Shown: positions 16,383-25,847, counted from the stretch's first letter. The stretch: 64,000 bases of DNA from an uncultured Ruminococcus sp. (GCA_902777275.1 CACYTI010000004.1:1-64000), one strand, 5' to 3'. Made by a program: numbers and translations. Notes: generated by a model not told the origin, from the sequence alone.

Positions 16383-16940
16383 TTAAGCTTTATACTTCTT
16401 CGTCAGTTTGTTCTCCAATTTTGTTTTCTTTGCGATCCAAAGCATCAGCAAGCCGCACAGCACGCCGAGCAACAATCCGCAGAGGACATCCGTCGGAAAA
16501 TGAAAATACAAATACAGCCGCGAAAACGCGATGCAAACCGTAAGCGCAAGCGCGATAAAACCGAACACTCTCTTTTTTGCTAAAAGAACGGTAGTTGCCG
16601 CAGCAGCAAGACCGCTGTGAGTCGAAGGGAAGCTCGCACCGGAAGGCGCTTTCAGCAGCAAATCGATATCTGTATTTACGGTGAACGGTCTGGGACGGTT
16701 CACAATGTGCTTTAACAGAACGTCGCCAAACAAAAAGACGGCTGCCAATGCTGCAATCAAAATTATTCCGGCTGCGCGGGTCTTACGGAAAAACAGCATG
16801 ATTATGCCTGCCACGATCCAGATGATCCCCGAAGTCGTCACATAGCTGAGGATCACCGCAAAGGAATCAAGGAAACCGCAGCGCAGATTTTCCTGTATCC
16901 AATTCAAAATTGATAAATCAAAATTAAGTATTGCTTCCAT
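16383..16940 (-). CDS. PAP2-family phosphatase
   Basis: 185 residues with about six membrane helices. The three phosphatase signature blocks are present: KHIVNRPRP, PSTHSG and SRLYLYFHFPTDV. Family members dephosphorylate undecaprenyl pyrophosphate or phosphatidic acid at the membrane; which lipid is used here cannot be told. The ATG at 16940 follows AAAGGAT. Confidence 0.88.
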   Translation of the reverse strand: MEAILNFDLSILNWIQENLRCGFLDSFAVILSYVTTSGIIWIVAGIIMLFFRKTRAAGIILIAALAAVFLFGDVLLKHIVNRPRPFTVNTDIDLLLKAPSGASFPSTHSGLAAAATTVLLAKKRVFGFIALALTVCIAFSRLYLYFHFPTDVLCGLLLGVLCGLLMLWIAKKTKLENKLTKKYKA

Positions 16941-16967
16941 TTTACAACTATCCTTTTTTTTTAAATT

Positions 16968-17316
16968 TTATTTGATATCGCGCTTTTTGAAAACAATGTT
17001 GATCAGTAAACAGAACCGAACAAGGTAAATCAAGACTACGACAACAGAGTTGATAAAAAGAATATTTTTGATAACGTTTACGGAAGAAATCAGGCTGTCG
17101 GGCATATAATTGCCAATGCCGAAGCCTTGAACGGAGACACAAATGTATCCGAAAGATTTGAATGAAAATCATCCTTTGGCGCAAAAAATTTCGTGATCAG
17201 CGGAACTCCCGCCGCCAACATATCTCGCTCTTGCAGATGTGGATATTGATATTGCCCGCGACAACCTTTTCGCCATATTTCTTGGTAAGGTTGTCGGTGG
17301 TTAAAGTATAATCCAT
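16968..17316 (-). pseudogene. remnant of an ABC transporter (ATPase start joined to permease end)
   Basis: The segment starts at 17316 with MDYTLTTDNLTKKYGEKVVA and GNINIHICKSEI, a clear ABC ATPase N-terminus that stops before the Walker A. A permease-like stretch in another frame follows (AAGVPLITKFFAPKDDFHSN). After a further frameshift comes the membrane end (GNYMPDSLISSVNVIKNILF, then INSVVVVLIYLVRFC and FKKRDIK). An internal deletion plus frameshifts left only the two ends. It lies just upstream of the PAP2 gene. Confidence 0.65.
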
Positions 17317-17343
17317 CAATTTCTTTCCTTAACATTTTGATAT

Positions 17344-17384
17344 AGGGCACCTCTAAAAATATTCTGTTGTTCAGAGGTGCCTTA
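17344..17384. repeat. small palindromic repeat
   Basis: GGGCACCTCTAAAAATAT and CAGAGGTGCC form an inverted pair. The ends resemble those of the longer palindromes at 19244 and 51159 (GGGAACCTCTAA...TTAGAGATTCC), so it may be a short or diverged member of the same family. Confidence 0.5.
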
Positions 17385-17471
17385 TAGTAATTATAGCATA
17401 ATATCTAAAAAAAACAACCCTCTGCACGGAAATTATCGGATAAATCAATTAAGGAGAACACCGCAAATGGG

Positions 17472-17508
17472 AAAATCCCCGTCCGGCGCCTTTTGGTCGG
17501 GGGATTTT
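17472..17508. terminator. hairpin with A/T flanks
   Basis: AAAATCCCC and GGGGATTTT pair around a GC-rich loop (17472-17508). It may end transcription in either direction; no gene ends immediately before it. 17390-17470 shows nothing else. Confidence 0.5.
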
Positions 17509-17511
17509 GTA

Positions 17512-17527
17512 TGTCTACTTGTAGACA
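17512..17527. promoter_or_regulatory. palindrome TGTCTAC-TT-GTAGACA
   Basis: A perfect 7-bp inverted repeat with a 2-base centre. GTCTAC/GTAGAC half sites are similar to those bound by BlaI/CopY-type repressors, but it lies about 190 bases from the next promoter and no such regulator is encoded nearby. The DNA from 17528 to 17700 shows no convincing gene. Confidence 0.3.
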
Positions 17528-17703
17528 TACCGGAGTAAAATTGTCTGTTTACAACGATCCTCATACTGTTTGCTTTGCAAATTCGCCCGTCTGAGACCGC
17601 TCGGATAAATCGAATTACAGCGCGGGCACAAGTTACATTTCGCTTTCAGAATCAGATTCACGCGGGCGATGTAAAAGATTGATATGAACGATATCAAAAG
17701 ATA

Positions 17704-17732
17704 TTGCAATCAATTTAACGCTGTGATATAAT
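17704..17732 (+). promoter_or_regulatory. promoter TTGCAA-17-TATAAT
   Basis: TTGCAA at 17704-17709 and TATAAT at 17727-17732, 30 bases ahead of the transporter ATG. Confidence 0.65.
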
Positions 17733-17761
17733 TTATTTGATTTTGTTTTGGCGGTGATAGG

Positions 17762-18691
17762 ATGGGAATGAATAAATTGCAGGCGAATATATGCCTTGTT
17801 TGCGTTACGCTTTTGTGGTCGTCCGAGGTGATCATTTTTGCGTGCATACCCGACAGCGTCGTTCCGTTTGCGACTACGGCGATCACGAATCTGATTGCCT
17901 CGGCACTGCTTTTTATCTGCTTTTTCAAGCGGATAAAGGCGGCTTTCAAATCGGAAAAAAAGAAGCTGCTGCTGAGAGTCCTTTTGCTTTCAGTGCTGAA
18001 TTTCGGGTATAATAACTTATATCAATACGGTCTGGATTACTTTGACGTTTCCACCGGCGCTTTCACCCTTTCGATGACCGTGGTTATCCTGCCTGTTATC
18101 CTGTTGATGTACAAAAGGAATGTAGGAAAAAGAACATGGATCTCGGCAGGCATGGTGCTTTTGGGTATATTGTCGTCTTATTTGGGCAGGATATCAAGCA
18201 TCAATCTGTACGGATTTATTACCCTTGCCGCCGGCTGTGCGATCCGCGCGGTTTTCATAATCAAGCTGAACGATTACTCCAGAGAGCACGATCCCGTGTC
18301 GATCTCGGCGCTCATCTCGCTTTTCGTCGGAACGTTCAGCTTAGCGGTCTGGCTGTTTATCCAGCCCGCGACCTTTGCCGCCATTGAATGGAACGTTCAG
18401 ATCATCGCGAGCCTTTTCATTTACGCTTACTTCATCGTCGCGTTCGCTCAAACGCTCAACATCTTTGCGCAAAGGCGGGCAAACGCCGCCTCCGCAACGA
18501 TTATATATTCATTGGAGATCGTTTTTTCACTCATCTGGGGAGTCACCATGCCCGCCAATTTGGTTGAACAGGTAACGCCCGATGTATTCATGCTGATCGG
18601 CGTCGCGTTTATCATCCTCGGAAATCTTGTTGAGATCATAGATTTCTCACGCTTGAAGGCGATAGTGAAAGGACGTGAGCGGATTGGCTGA
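17762..18691 (+). CDS. DMT-superfamily (EamA) transporter
   Basis: 309 residues with about ten membrane helices arranged as two EamA repeats; the first begins ANICLVCVTLLWSSEVIIFA and the second around NLYGFITLAAGCAIRAVFII. Such proteins export amino acids or other metabolites. GGCGGTGATAGG precedes the ATG. The last 17 bases overlap the frame of the next gene, so the pair is an operon. Confidence 0.82.
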   Translation: MGMNKLQANICLVCVTLLWSSEVIIFACIPDSVVPFATTAITNLIASALLFICFFKRIKAAFKSEKKKLLLRVLLLSVLNFGYNNLYQYGLDYFDVSTGAFTLSMTVVILPVILLMYKRNVGKRTWISAGMVLLGILSSYLGRISSINLYGFITLAAGCAIRAVFIIKLNDYSREHDPVSISALISLFVGTFSLAVWLFIQPATFAAIEWNVQIIASLFIYAYFIVAFAQTLNIFAQRRANAASATIIYSLEIVFSLIWGVTMPANLVEQVTPDVFMLIGVAFIILGNLVEIIDFSRLKAIVKGRERIG

Positions 18692-19244
18692 TAAAAAAGG
18701 ATTTTTCTACAGAGCGGCAGTATTCGCGGCTTTGACAGCGGTATATCTTATCGTTTCGGTTCCGTTCAAGGTCATGGAGATAATCCCCGGCTTTACGGAT
18801 ATTCGCCCGGTTTCAATGCTGATGCCTGTGTACGGAATATTCTTCGGCATTCCCGGCTGCATGGCTTACGCTGTCGGAAACCTGATAACCGATATCATCA
18901 GCGACAGCCTGAAATGGTCGTCGATCGCGGGCTTCGCGGCGAATTTCATAGGCCCTTTTTGCTATTACCTGTTTTGGACAAGGCTGTCAAAGCAAAGCTT
19001 CGATCTCAGAAAACCAAAGAATATCCTTATACATACGGCGGTCATCGCCGTTGACGCTTTGATAGTGGCAGGTATTATCACTCCGTCTGTAGCACTATCT
19101 TATCCGGAAGTAAACTCATGGGTATTCTTTAGCGTTGTTCTCGCCAACTCTTCGCTTTTTCCGTTTTTCATCGGAATTCCGCTCATTATTCTTATGCAGG
19201 ACGAGCTGGACTTTAGCCCGATCAAAAGAAAAAATACCACATAA
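18675..19244 (+). CDS. QueT-like ECF transporter substrate-binding component
   Basis: 189 residues with about five membrane helices. The block FTDIRPVSMLMPVYGIFFGI and GNLITDI is typical of QueT-type S components, which bind a vitamin-like substrate (queuosine precursors in the founding members) and need a shared ECF module encoded elsewhere. The start is either the GTG at 18675 or a TTG three codons later, both behind AAAGGA. It overlaps the DMT transporter gene. Confidence 0.7.
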   Translation: MSGLADKKGFFYRAAVFAALTAVYLIVSVPFKVMEIIPGFTDIRPVSMLMPVYGIFFGIPGCMAYAVGNLITDIISDSLKWSSIAGFAANFIGPFCYYLFWTRLSKQSFDLRKPKNILIHTAVIAVDALIVAGIITPSVALSYPEVNSWVFFSVVLANSSLFPFFIGIPLIILMQDELDFSPIKRKNTT

Positions 19245-19304
19245 GGGAACCTCTAACAATTCTCTACCGCACTTCTGCATGACATTGAAATATTAGAGAT
19301 TCCC
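19244..19304. repeat. 61-bp palindromic repeat, MITE-like
   Basis: It starts GGGAACCTCTAACAATTCTC and ends ATTAGAGATTCCC, the ends being near inverted copies. A second copy at 51159-51220 matches over its whole length with scattered differences, and a shorter relative is at 17344. It begins right at the stop codon of the S-component gene. Confidence 0.7.
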
Positions 19305-19315
19305 ATAATAAATTT

Positions 19316-19348
19316 GAGGAGCTGTCCGAGCGACAACTCCTCTTTTTT
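19316..19348 (+). terminator. terminator of the DMT/ECF operon
   Basis: GAGGAGCTGTC (19316-19326) and GACAACTCCTC (19332-19342) pair and are followed by six T residues. Confidence 0.85.
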
Positions 19349-19781
19349 AATGTTCCGGTTTTGTATATTCGGCAGGGCCAAACGCAAGTATCATTGGAAA
19401 TACATACGGAACAAAAAACATTCCTATCTTGAACGCGATCCCCTTGCCGAAGCAATTGCACATTTTGTTGATATGTATCACTTCCGACAAAAGTGTGAAT
19501 ACCGTTGTAAAGATCAAGAACGCTATCTCAAACCATTTGGGGAACGGTAAAACAGCGGCGATAAAGGTTTCAATGAACCAAATGATCATTTCAAGAATAA
19601 ACCATATATGCTTCATGCCTACGATATGGTGCGATAAAAAAAGGTCGTAAAACGGTATCAGCGCTTTCCAACCCTTTTCCCCCGCTTTTTCCAGTATCTT
19701 CCACTCTGATATCACTATCAGAACCAACAAAACAACAGCGAATGTGCAAACTATGCCTACAACAATCCAACTAATATCCAT
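19347..19781 (-). CDS. DUF5684-type membrane protein
   Basis: 144 residues with about four membrane helices. ISEWKILEKAGEKGWKALIP and FYDLFL match the start of DUF5684 proteins, small membrane proteins of unknown function found in Firmicutes. The ATG at 19781 follows AAGGAG. It converges on the ECF operon across a shared terminator. Confidence 0.7.
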   Translation of the reverse strand: MDISWIVVGIVCTFAVVLLVLIVISEWKILEKAGEKGWKALIPFYDLFLSHHIVGMKHIWFILEMIIWFIETFIAAVLPFPKWFEIAFLIFTTVFTLLSEVIHINKMCNCFGKGIAFKIGMFFVPYVFPMILAFGPAEYTKPEH

Positions 19782-19873
19782 TTTTCTTCTAACTCCTTTA
19801 ACTCAACACAGCCGATCGCCATTTTATGTTCCGCTGTGCTTTCTCTTTATTTTTCTCTTCAGTTTTTGTTGAT

Positions 19874-21133
19874 CTACGGCTCTGGAAAAACGGCGTTATC
19901 AACCGACGCGGTGGCTTTCACCTTGTAGCGGATGCCGTTATCATCGAGCTGCCGCAGAAACGCCTTGACAACTTCGTCCTCTTTAAAATTGCGGTGAATG
20001 GAAAGGAAAACCCTGCCGTTGATAGCGGCAATTTCCGTCAAAAGATTATTAGCGTTGGGAACATGTGTGTATAGCTCAAGCACATACGGGCTGAGAGATT
20101 TATGCTTCCATTGCCCGATATAGCTGACCATGAATGTGAAGTACCGCTTTCCGCCGTTGATCATTTTGCCGAACGCCTGATTTTTTGCTTCCAACGTCGG
20201 CGCCATACTGTTTACCAAACGGATACGGTTGGAAGAAAAGACCGCGTAGTTACGGACATATTCAGGCGCGCTCTGCTCTGCTGTTTTTTTTCGGTGGATC
20301 GCGCACTGTCGGTTAAGCGGCATTGACTTGATTTCGTCGGAATAAAAGAACTTGACGGTCTGCACACAGTTGTGATGTGTGACGGAGCCGAGCATCGGTC
20401 TCGCGTTGACGATATAGGAATTCATCAGGTCTTTTGTACGCTGCGGATATAATCCGTCAATAGCGCGTGCGAAGAGCACCGACACCATCGTTCCGGGGCT
20501 TGCCTCGTTGTCGAAGCTGAAACGGATGAAATCCTCCTCGTTGATCTCAACATCGCAGACCAACTGTTCACAGGGAGTCAGTCCGGCATCCTCGGAAAGA
20601 GAAAACGCAGGCCGGATATCCGGCGGGGTTAATTTTGATGGGTCAAGCATCGGTGTTTCGTCGTATGGGTCGATGGTTTCACCCGGAAGGATCGGGTCGT
20701 CCAGCGTCCGGATACCCTCATGGTCAGTCACGCCGTAACGCTCGTTGCAGTAATAATACAGCAACGTCGCAAGCACCATATACATCGCCGTGCCGTCCGT
20801 AATGCCGTGCGAAATGTCAAGATACAGCCTGTCCTGCGCATAGCAAACGCACCAAATATGAAAATTTGAGTCCTCGGTATTCAGGCTCACTCTTTGATCG
20901 GTGTGGTGAACAACGATCGGCAGCAGATTTTCCTCATAATAATAACCGCTCTCGTTCTTCCTCATCCGAAGGCTAAGATAGGGATAACGCCGCTGCGTTT
21001 TTTCCACCGCCCGAGAAAGGATCTCACCGTCGATATCATCTTGCAGGCGTAGGCTGAAACGAACGGAATAATCCATGCCCATCCCGAAGCTGCCGTGTAC
21101 CATCATCAAATCAGCTGTTGTGATTTTTATCAT
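19874..21133 (-). CDS. condensation/acyltransferase-fold protein
   Basis: 419 residues from the ATG behind GGAGGTG; an upstream ATG at 21154 overlaps that site and is unlikely. The motif SHGITDGTAM supplies the H-x-x-x-D-G active-site signature of the chloramphenicol acetyltransferase/condensation fold, as in alcohol acetyltransferases and PapA-like enzymes. The N-terminal half also contains RRYPYLSLRMR, common to that fold. No carrier-protein or synthetase genes are nearby, so a free-standing acyltransferase is most likely. The substrate is unknown. Confidence 0.7.
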   Translation of the reverse strand: MIKITTADLMMVHGSFGMGMDYSVRFSLRLQDDIDGEILSRAVEKTQRRYPYLSLRMRKNESGYYYEENLLPIVVHHTDQRVSLNTEDSNFHIWCVCYAQDRLYLDISHGITDGTAMYMVLATLLYYYCNERYGVTDHEGIRTLDDPILPGETIDPYDETPMLDPSKLTPPDIRPAFSLSEDAGLTPCEQLVCDVEINEEDFIRFSFDNEASPGTMVSVLFARAIDGLYPQRTKDLMNSYIVNARPMLGSVTHHNCVQTVKFFYSDEIKSMPLNRQCAIHRKKTAEQSAPEYVRNYAVFSSNRIRLVNSMAPTLEAKNQAFGKMINGGKRYFTFMVSYIGQWKHKSLSPYVLELYTHVPNANNLLTEIAAINGRVFLSIHRNFKEDEVVKAFLRQLDDNGIRYKVKATASVDNAVFPEP

Positions 21134-21160
21134 TTTCGATACACCTCCGTTCATATGTTA

Positions 21161-21189
21161 ATAATATCAGAAAAAAAGCCGCTTGTCTA
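21161..21189 (-). promoter_or_regulatory. promoter TAGACA-17-TATTAT (minus strand)
   Basis: Read on the minus strand, TAGACA (21189-21184) and TATTAT (21166-21161) are 17 bases apart, ahead of the acyltransferase-like gene. Confidence 0.6.
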
Positions 21190-21362
21190 TAATTATCCCC
21201 AAAAACACAGAAATCCGAATTCGCACCTCAACTCATCATAACACTCTCAAAACAGCGTATTCAGTTTTATTCGTATTAACTCCAACTATTGACAGAGCGC
21301 CCAAAAAACAACCGTTTTTGCAGAAGATTTTATTTCTGTTCAGGAATTATTATGATGACCAA

Positions 21363-21383
21363 GGGAGCCCGCAAGGGGCTCCC
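21363..21383. repeat. GGGAGCCC-GCAA-GGGGCTCCC palindrome
   Basis: A short GC-rich palindrome; a matching one lies at 26904-26923. Between 21190 and 21459 nothing else is recognised. Confidence 0.6.
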
Positions 21384-21459
21384 CAACATTACGCGCCCGA
21401 TAAAAACGAGCTGTTTTCCAAAACCGTCTGCGGCTTAATCGTCCATTGTCAATTGTCCT

Positions 21460-22287
21460 TCACCCGCACCGGCAGTCAAAAACTCCACCGCTCTCGCTGT
21501 CCTGCGCTGCGGGCGGGAAGAAAGAATCTGCGGGGAATTCTATTTTTCCGAAAGCCTCGCACGGATCATCTTCCCTGCCCTCGCACTCCTTGCGCGGCAT
21601 ACAAAAGTCATAGGACGGAAGAGTGAGCTGTACGTCGCGCGACAGGGTAGTCACAGAGAAAACACCGATCGTTGTGCTGACCTGCTGAGCATCGGGAGCA
21701 ACAAGACTTCCGCCGATAAACTCGGTCACGTTTTCGGGCACAAAGGGCACGATAGGTGCTGTTGACACAGGGCTGAGCGAAGCCGCCAAAGCCATGGGGC
21801 TTGACACCTGAACGGTCGCTACGGGCAGAGAGCCGCCGTAAGCCGCACAGCAGTCAAGCTCAGCCGCGTCTATCACTGCGGAAGCCGCGCTCGAAAAGCG
21901 TTTTACACAGCCCTCGCTGCCGTAGAGTACCGCGCGCTTTGACGCTGCTGCAATACCCGTGACCGTCGAAGGCAGCGCGCCTGCCGCCGTGTAAACCTCG
22001 CAGCAGCAAAGGAAATAAAATGTCTCGTCAACCGAGTAATAGCCTCTGTTGAACGCCACGGCGTCAACGTCCACGGTTGCGGTGATAACGCTGACTCTCG
22101 TCACTCTGACCGAGGTGGCGGTGTCAATAAGCTCTTGATTCTCCTGAGTGAAAAACACCGTAAGATCGCGCAGGCAATCCTTTGCCCCGCAGCTGTCATA
22201 TATTCTCGGCACGTCCAGACAAACCGGCTCAAACAACGTTTCGCCGCTGTCGGGCGTCTGTCCGGAATCGGGTTTTGTTTCCGACAT
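21460..22287 (-). CDS. cysteine-rich clostridial protein, possibly spore-coat related
   Basis: 275 residues from the ATG behind CGGAGGT. An ESETK-type polar start is followed by PVCLDVPRIYDSCGAKDCLR and VFFTQENQELID, then FNRGYYSVDETFYFLCCCEV, and a Cys-rich C-terminus (CMPRKECEGREDDPCEAF). I know this layout from conserved clostridial proteins that are thought to be structural and associated with spores; no enzymatic motif is visible. It contains more than a dozen cysteines, compatible with cross-linking or metal binding. Confidence 0.6.
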   Translation of the reverse strand: MSETKPDSGQTPDSGETLFEPVCLDVPRIYDSCGAKDCLRDLTVFFTQENQELIDTATSVRVTRVSVITATVDVDAVAFNRGYYSVDETFYFLCCCEVYTAAGALPSTVTGIAAASKRAVLYGSEGCVKRFSSAASAVIDAAELDCCAAYGGSLPVATVQVSSPMALAASLSPVSTAPIVPFVPENVTEFIGGSLVAPDAQQVSTTIGVFSVTTLSRDVQLTLPSYDFCMPRKECEGREDDPCEAFGKIEFPADSFFPPAAQDSESGGVFDCRCG

Positions 22288-22357
22288 AATAATAACCTCC
22301 GTAAACTTAAGTATCGTACATACGCTGTACATTACCAGTTTATGGAGGTTTTCTCTT

Positions 22358-23587
22358 TTAGTTACTGTATTTGACCAGATAATTGCGCGCTTGACTTTGA
22401 AGCAGGTCGGGGTCTGAGTCCGAGTAGTTTGACACCGCCGCGAAAATCAGGCATTTATCCTTGGTAAAGCTCAGCTTCGCGCTGTAGGCGTCTACCCTGC
22501 CCGCGAATGAATAGCGGCTGCCGTTAATGAACACTCCGTATCCGAACCCGTCGCCGCTGTCCGTCAGCATTTCTTCAAGGGATTCCTCGCCGATGATTTG
22601 ATTTGACATTAATGCGTCCACAAATTTCAGCATATCGGACACATTTGTGATAACTCCCAAAGCGGAATAGCCAACCCCTTCATACAGCAGAGGAGAAGTT
22701 TCCTTTTTGCTTTCGTACGGGCTTGCGGTGGATTCGTCGGGTTCAAATCCCGTTTTTGTCATAAGAGCGGGCTTGAAAACAGCTTCGCTAAGATAAACCT
22801 CGTACTGCTTTCCCGAAACTGAGCCGATTATCTCGCCGAGCAGGTAATAATTGCTGTCGCTGAAATCAAAATTGCCCTGCTTTTCCTTTTGAAGCGGCTG
22901 AGAGAGTATCCAGCTAAGGATCGTCGCCTTGTTCTTTTCATAGGCGCTGCCGCCGTTAAGCTTGCCCTGCAGGTCTTTGTTGAGCGTGACCTCCTTTGGG
23001 CTTTTTTCGTCACGGCTTACATAATCAGGTATTCCCGAGGTCATTCCGAGGAGCTGACGCACTGTCACCTCTTTGCCGTAAACGCAGCCTTTAAAGTAGT
23101 TGTCGAGCGTATCGTCAAGGCTCAGCTTATTTTCCTCCGCCAACTTCATAACCGCCGCCGCGGTAAAAAGCTTTGTCACGGAGCCCGCGTAGCAGCTGCG
23201 GTAAATCGAATTATCAATATGAGCGCCCTTATTCGCGAAGCCCTTTGTCTTGACATACTCAAAATCATTTCCGATTTTCATGTAAGCCGCGCCCGAAAAG
23301 CCCGTAGCTTCAACAATGCTGTCAAGCTTAGCCTCGATCTCGTTTATATTCTTTTTTATGCTCAGGCTGTTGTATGAGACGTCGCCCTCGGACAGCTCCG
23401 CCGAATCGGGCGAGGCGGACGCATCATCTACCGTAGCCTTCTTGGGCTGAGTGGGAGCCGTTGACGACGCGGGAGCGGAGGACTGAACGCTCCGCGAAGA
23501 CGCTTCGCTTTCCTTGTCCGACGAACAGCCTGTAATTACCGCCGCTGTGATCACGGCGCAGATAATTGCGGATAAAAACCTTTTCAT
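22358..23587 (-). CDS. serine hydrolase of the class C beta-lactamase family, lipoprotein
   Basis: 409 residues. A lipoprotein signal peptide (VITGCSS, Cys 21) and a Ser/Pro-rich linker precede a beta-lactamase/DD-peptidase-type domain. The active-site S-x-x-K is SVTKLF, and DFSDSNYYLLG is the second box (S-x-N replacing the more usual Y-x-N). It probably acts on cell-wall peptides or small esters outside the cell. Confidence 0.8.
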   Translation of the reverse strand: MKRFLSAIICAVITAAVITGCSSDKESEASSRSVQSSAPASSTAPTQPKKATVDDASASPDSAELSEGDVSYNSLSIKKNINEIEAKLDSIVEATGFSGAAYMKIGNDFEYVKTKGFANKGAHIDNSIYRSCYAGSVTKLFTAAAVMKLAEENKLSLDDTLDNYFKGCVYGKEVTVRQLLGMTSGIPDYVSRDEKSPKEVTLNKDLQGKLNGGSAYEKNKATILSWILSQPLQKEKQGNFDFSDSNYYLLGEIIGSVSGKQYEVYLSEAVFKPALMTKTGFEPDESTASPYESKKETSPLLYEGVGYSALGVITNVSDMLKFVDALMSNQIIGEESLEEMLTDSGDGFGYGVFINGSRYSFAGRVDAYSAKLSFTKDKCLIFAAVSNYSDSDPDLLQSQARNYLVKYSN

Positions 23588-23606
23588 ATCGTTATCCTTC
23601 TTTTGT

Positions 23607-25847
23607 TCAGCTTATTTTTTCCATTCTGCAAAAGTTTGCCATCAGCTTTTTTGTCCCCGCCTTGTCAAACGCGATTTCGAGCAGCGTGTCGCTGCCCATT
23701 CTCTCGGCGGACATTATAAGCCCCTTGCCGAACACCTTATGCAGCACGGTATCTCCCACCTTGTAGGTAACGCCCGATTTGACCGCGGGCTTTTTATAGA
23801 ACGGAGAATTTTTAGGAGCCGACGTCGGGCTGATATTCACGGAGGCAAAGGTGCTCTCTCCAGTGCCGCCGTATATTCCGCTTGAGGGACGGGATTTCTT
23901 TTCCCCTGTTCTTTTCAAAAGCGAATCGGGGATCTCGCTCGCGAAACGGCTTTCTTTATTGTATGAGGTCGAGCCGAACAGCATACGGGTGCGGGTTTTT
24001 GTGAGGTAAAGCTTCTCCTTCGCGCGGGTTATTCCGACGTAAGCCAAACGGCGCTCCTCGCCGATCTCATCCGGATTCATCAGCGAGTTGTACGACGGGA
24101 ACAGACCCTCCTCCATTCCCGTTATGAAAACAACGGGGAATTCCAGACCCTTTGCGCTGTGAAGCGTCATCATTACGCAGGTGTCCGCCTCGGCGTCGTA
24201 GTTGTCGATGTCGGTCATAAGCGAGATTTCCTCAAGGAACGCGGACAGCTCCGCCTCCTCGCCGTAGTCCTCCTCGAACTTTATGATATTTGAGGACAGC
24301 TCCTCAATATTTTCAATGCGCGTATCGGCATTTTCTTTTTCGGCGCGAAGATAGCTCTCGTAATTTGTATGCTCAAGAATCAGGTTGTATAATTCCGCAA
24401 GAGAATAATCGCCGCTGTCCATAGCCTCGATCAAGCCGTCGATCAAGCCGACGAACGCTTTCAGCTTGGAAGCCGCCCGGCTAAGCTGCGGAAAGGCGTC
24501 AGCGTCCTTTATCACCGAGTAAATGCTCTCACCCAGCCCCGAGCCGATTTCCGCAGCGATTTGAAGAGTGCGCGCGCCGATCCCGCGCTTGGGCACATTC
24601 AGGATGCGGCTGAGCCTTACGTCGTCGTGCGGATTGTTTATCACCTGCAAATACGCTATCATGTCGCGGATCTCCTCACGGTCGTAGAACCTGTGACCGC
24701 CGATTATCCTGTGAGGGATACCGCTGCGCGAAAGAGCCTGCTCCACGGCGTTCGATTGGGCGTTTGTGCGGTACAGCACGGCAAAGTCGGAGTATTTTCT
24801 TCCTTTGGCAACGCCGTCCATGATTTTCTTTGCGATGAACACCGCTTCGTCGCGCTCGTCGTCGCAGGTGTGGAGCTCGATCTTTTCGCCCTTGGGGTTC
24901 TCCGTCCACAAGGTTTTGCCCTTGCGTTCGGTATTGTTTGAAATAACCTCGTTAGCGGCGTTTAAAATATTTTGAGTGCTGCGGTAATTCTGCTCAAGAC
25001 GGATTATTTTTGCGCCCCTGAAGGTGTTCTCAAACGATAGAATGTTCTCGATCGTAGCGCCCCTGAACTTATAAATGCTCTGGTCGTCGTCGCCCACCAC
25101 ACAGATATTGCCGTATTTTTCAGCCAAAAGGGAAACAAATCGGTACTGCACGCGGTTTGTGTCCTGATACTCGTCCACCATAATATATTTGAACTGATTC
25201 TGATAATATCCTAATATCTCGGGGAACTTTTCAAACAGCTCAACGGCTTTGCATAGCAGGTCGTCAAAATCCATAGCGTCGGCGGTTTTCAGCCGCTGTT
25301 GATAAATCTCATAAACCTTAGCTACAGATTGCTTGCGGTAATCGTACTCAGCCTGCTCAAGCATTTTACGCGGGTCTGTCATTTTATCCTTCGCCTTTGA
25401 TATCTCAGAAATAATCGACTTTGCGGGCAGGTTCTTTTCATCTATGTTAAGCTGCTTTACGATATCCTTTATCAGCCGCTTTTGGTCGTCGGTGGCGTAT
25501 ACCGTGAAGTGCGAGGAATATCCCAGTCGGTCGCCGTAACGCCGCAGGATACGCGCGCAGGTCGAGTGGAAGGTAGCCGCCCAGATATCTCCGCCGCCCT
25601 CGGACACCGCGTTGCAAATGCGCTCCTTTAGCTCGCCCGCCGCCTTGTTTGTAAAGGTGATGGCGAGAATGTTCCACGGTCTGCACAGCCCCGACTGCAA
25701 TATATAGGCGATCCTGTTGACAAGCACGGTGGTTTTGCCCGAGCCGGCTCCCGCTAAAATGAGCAAAGGACCCTCGGTGCAGAAAACCGCCTCGCGCTGC
25801 ATTGGATTCATATGAGAAAACTGCTGTTGAATTTCGGCTTGCGTCAT
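23607..25847 (-). CDS. pcrA: ATP-dependent DNA helicase UvrD/PcrA
   Basis: 746 residues from the ATG at 25847, which follows AGAAAGGGA; the longer frame upstream has no ribosome site. Motifs in order: Q motif NPMQREAVF, Walker A LILAGAGSGKTTVL, Walker B MVDEYQDTN, motif III GDDDQSIYKFRGA, motif IV RLEQNYRST, motif V TLHSAKGLEFPVVF and motif VI RRLAYVGITRAKEKLYLT. The tail carries the PcrA C-terminal fold (VGDTVLHKVFGKGLIMSAER). It unwinds DNA in repair and at transcription-replication conflicts. Confidence 0.92.
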   Translation of the reverse strand: MTQAEIQQQFSHMNPMQREAVFCTEGPLLILAGAGSGKTTVLVNRIAYILQSGLCRPWNILAITFTNKAAGELKERICNAVSEGGGDIWAATFHSTCARILRRYGDRLGYSSHFTVYATDDQKRLIKDIVKQLNIDEKNLPAKSIISEISKAKDKMTDPRKMLEQAEYDYRKQSVAKVYEIYQQRLKTADAMDFDDLLCKAVELFEKFPEILGYYQNQFKYIMVDEYQDTNRVQYRFVSLLAEKYGNICVVGDDDQSIYKFRGATIENILSFENTFRGAKIIRLEQNYRSTQNILNAANEVISNNTERKGKTLWTENPKGEKIELHTCDDERDEAVFIAKKIMDGVAKGRKYSDFAVLYRTNAQSNAVEQALSRSGIPHRIIGGHRFYDREEIRDMIAYLQVINNPHDDVRLSRILNVPKRGIGARTLQIAAEIGSGLGESIYSVIKDADAFPQLSRAASKLKAFVGLIDGLIEAMDSGDYSLAELYNLILEHTNYESYLRAEKENADTRIENIEELSSNIIKFEEDYGEEAELSAFLEEISLMTDIDNYDAEADTCVMMTLHSAKGLEFPVVFITGMEEGLFPSYNSLMNPDEIGEERRLAYVGITRAKEKLYLTKTRTRMLFGSTSYNKESRFASEIPDSLLKRTGEKKSRPSSGIYGGTGESTFASVNISPTSAPKNSPFYKKPAVKSGVTYKVGDTVLHKVFGKGLIMSAERMGSDTLLEIAFDKAGTKKLMANFCRMEKIS

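Noticed and set aside
19874-21133. Non-ribosomal peptide synthetase fragment
   Set aside because: Only the condensation-type fold with H-x-x-x-D-G is present; there is no carrier or adenylation domain and the length fits a free-standing acyltransferase.
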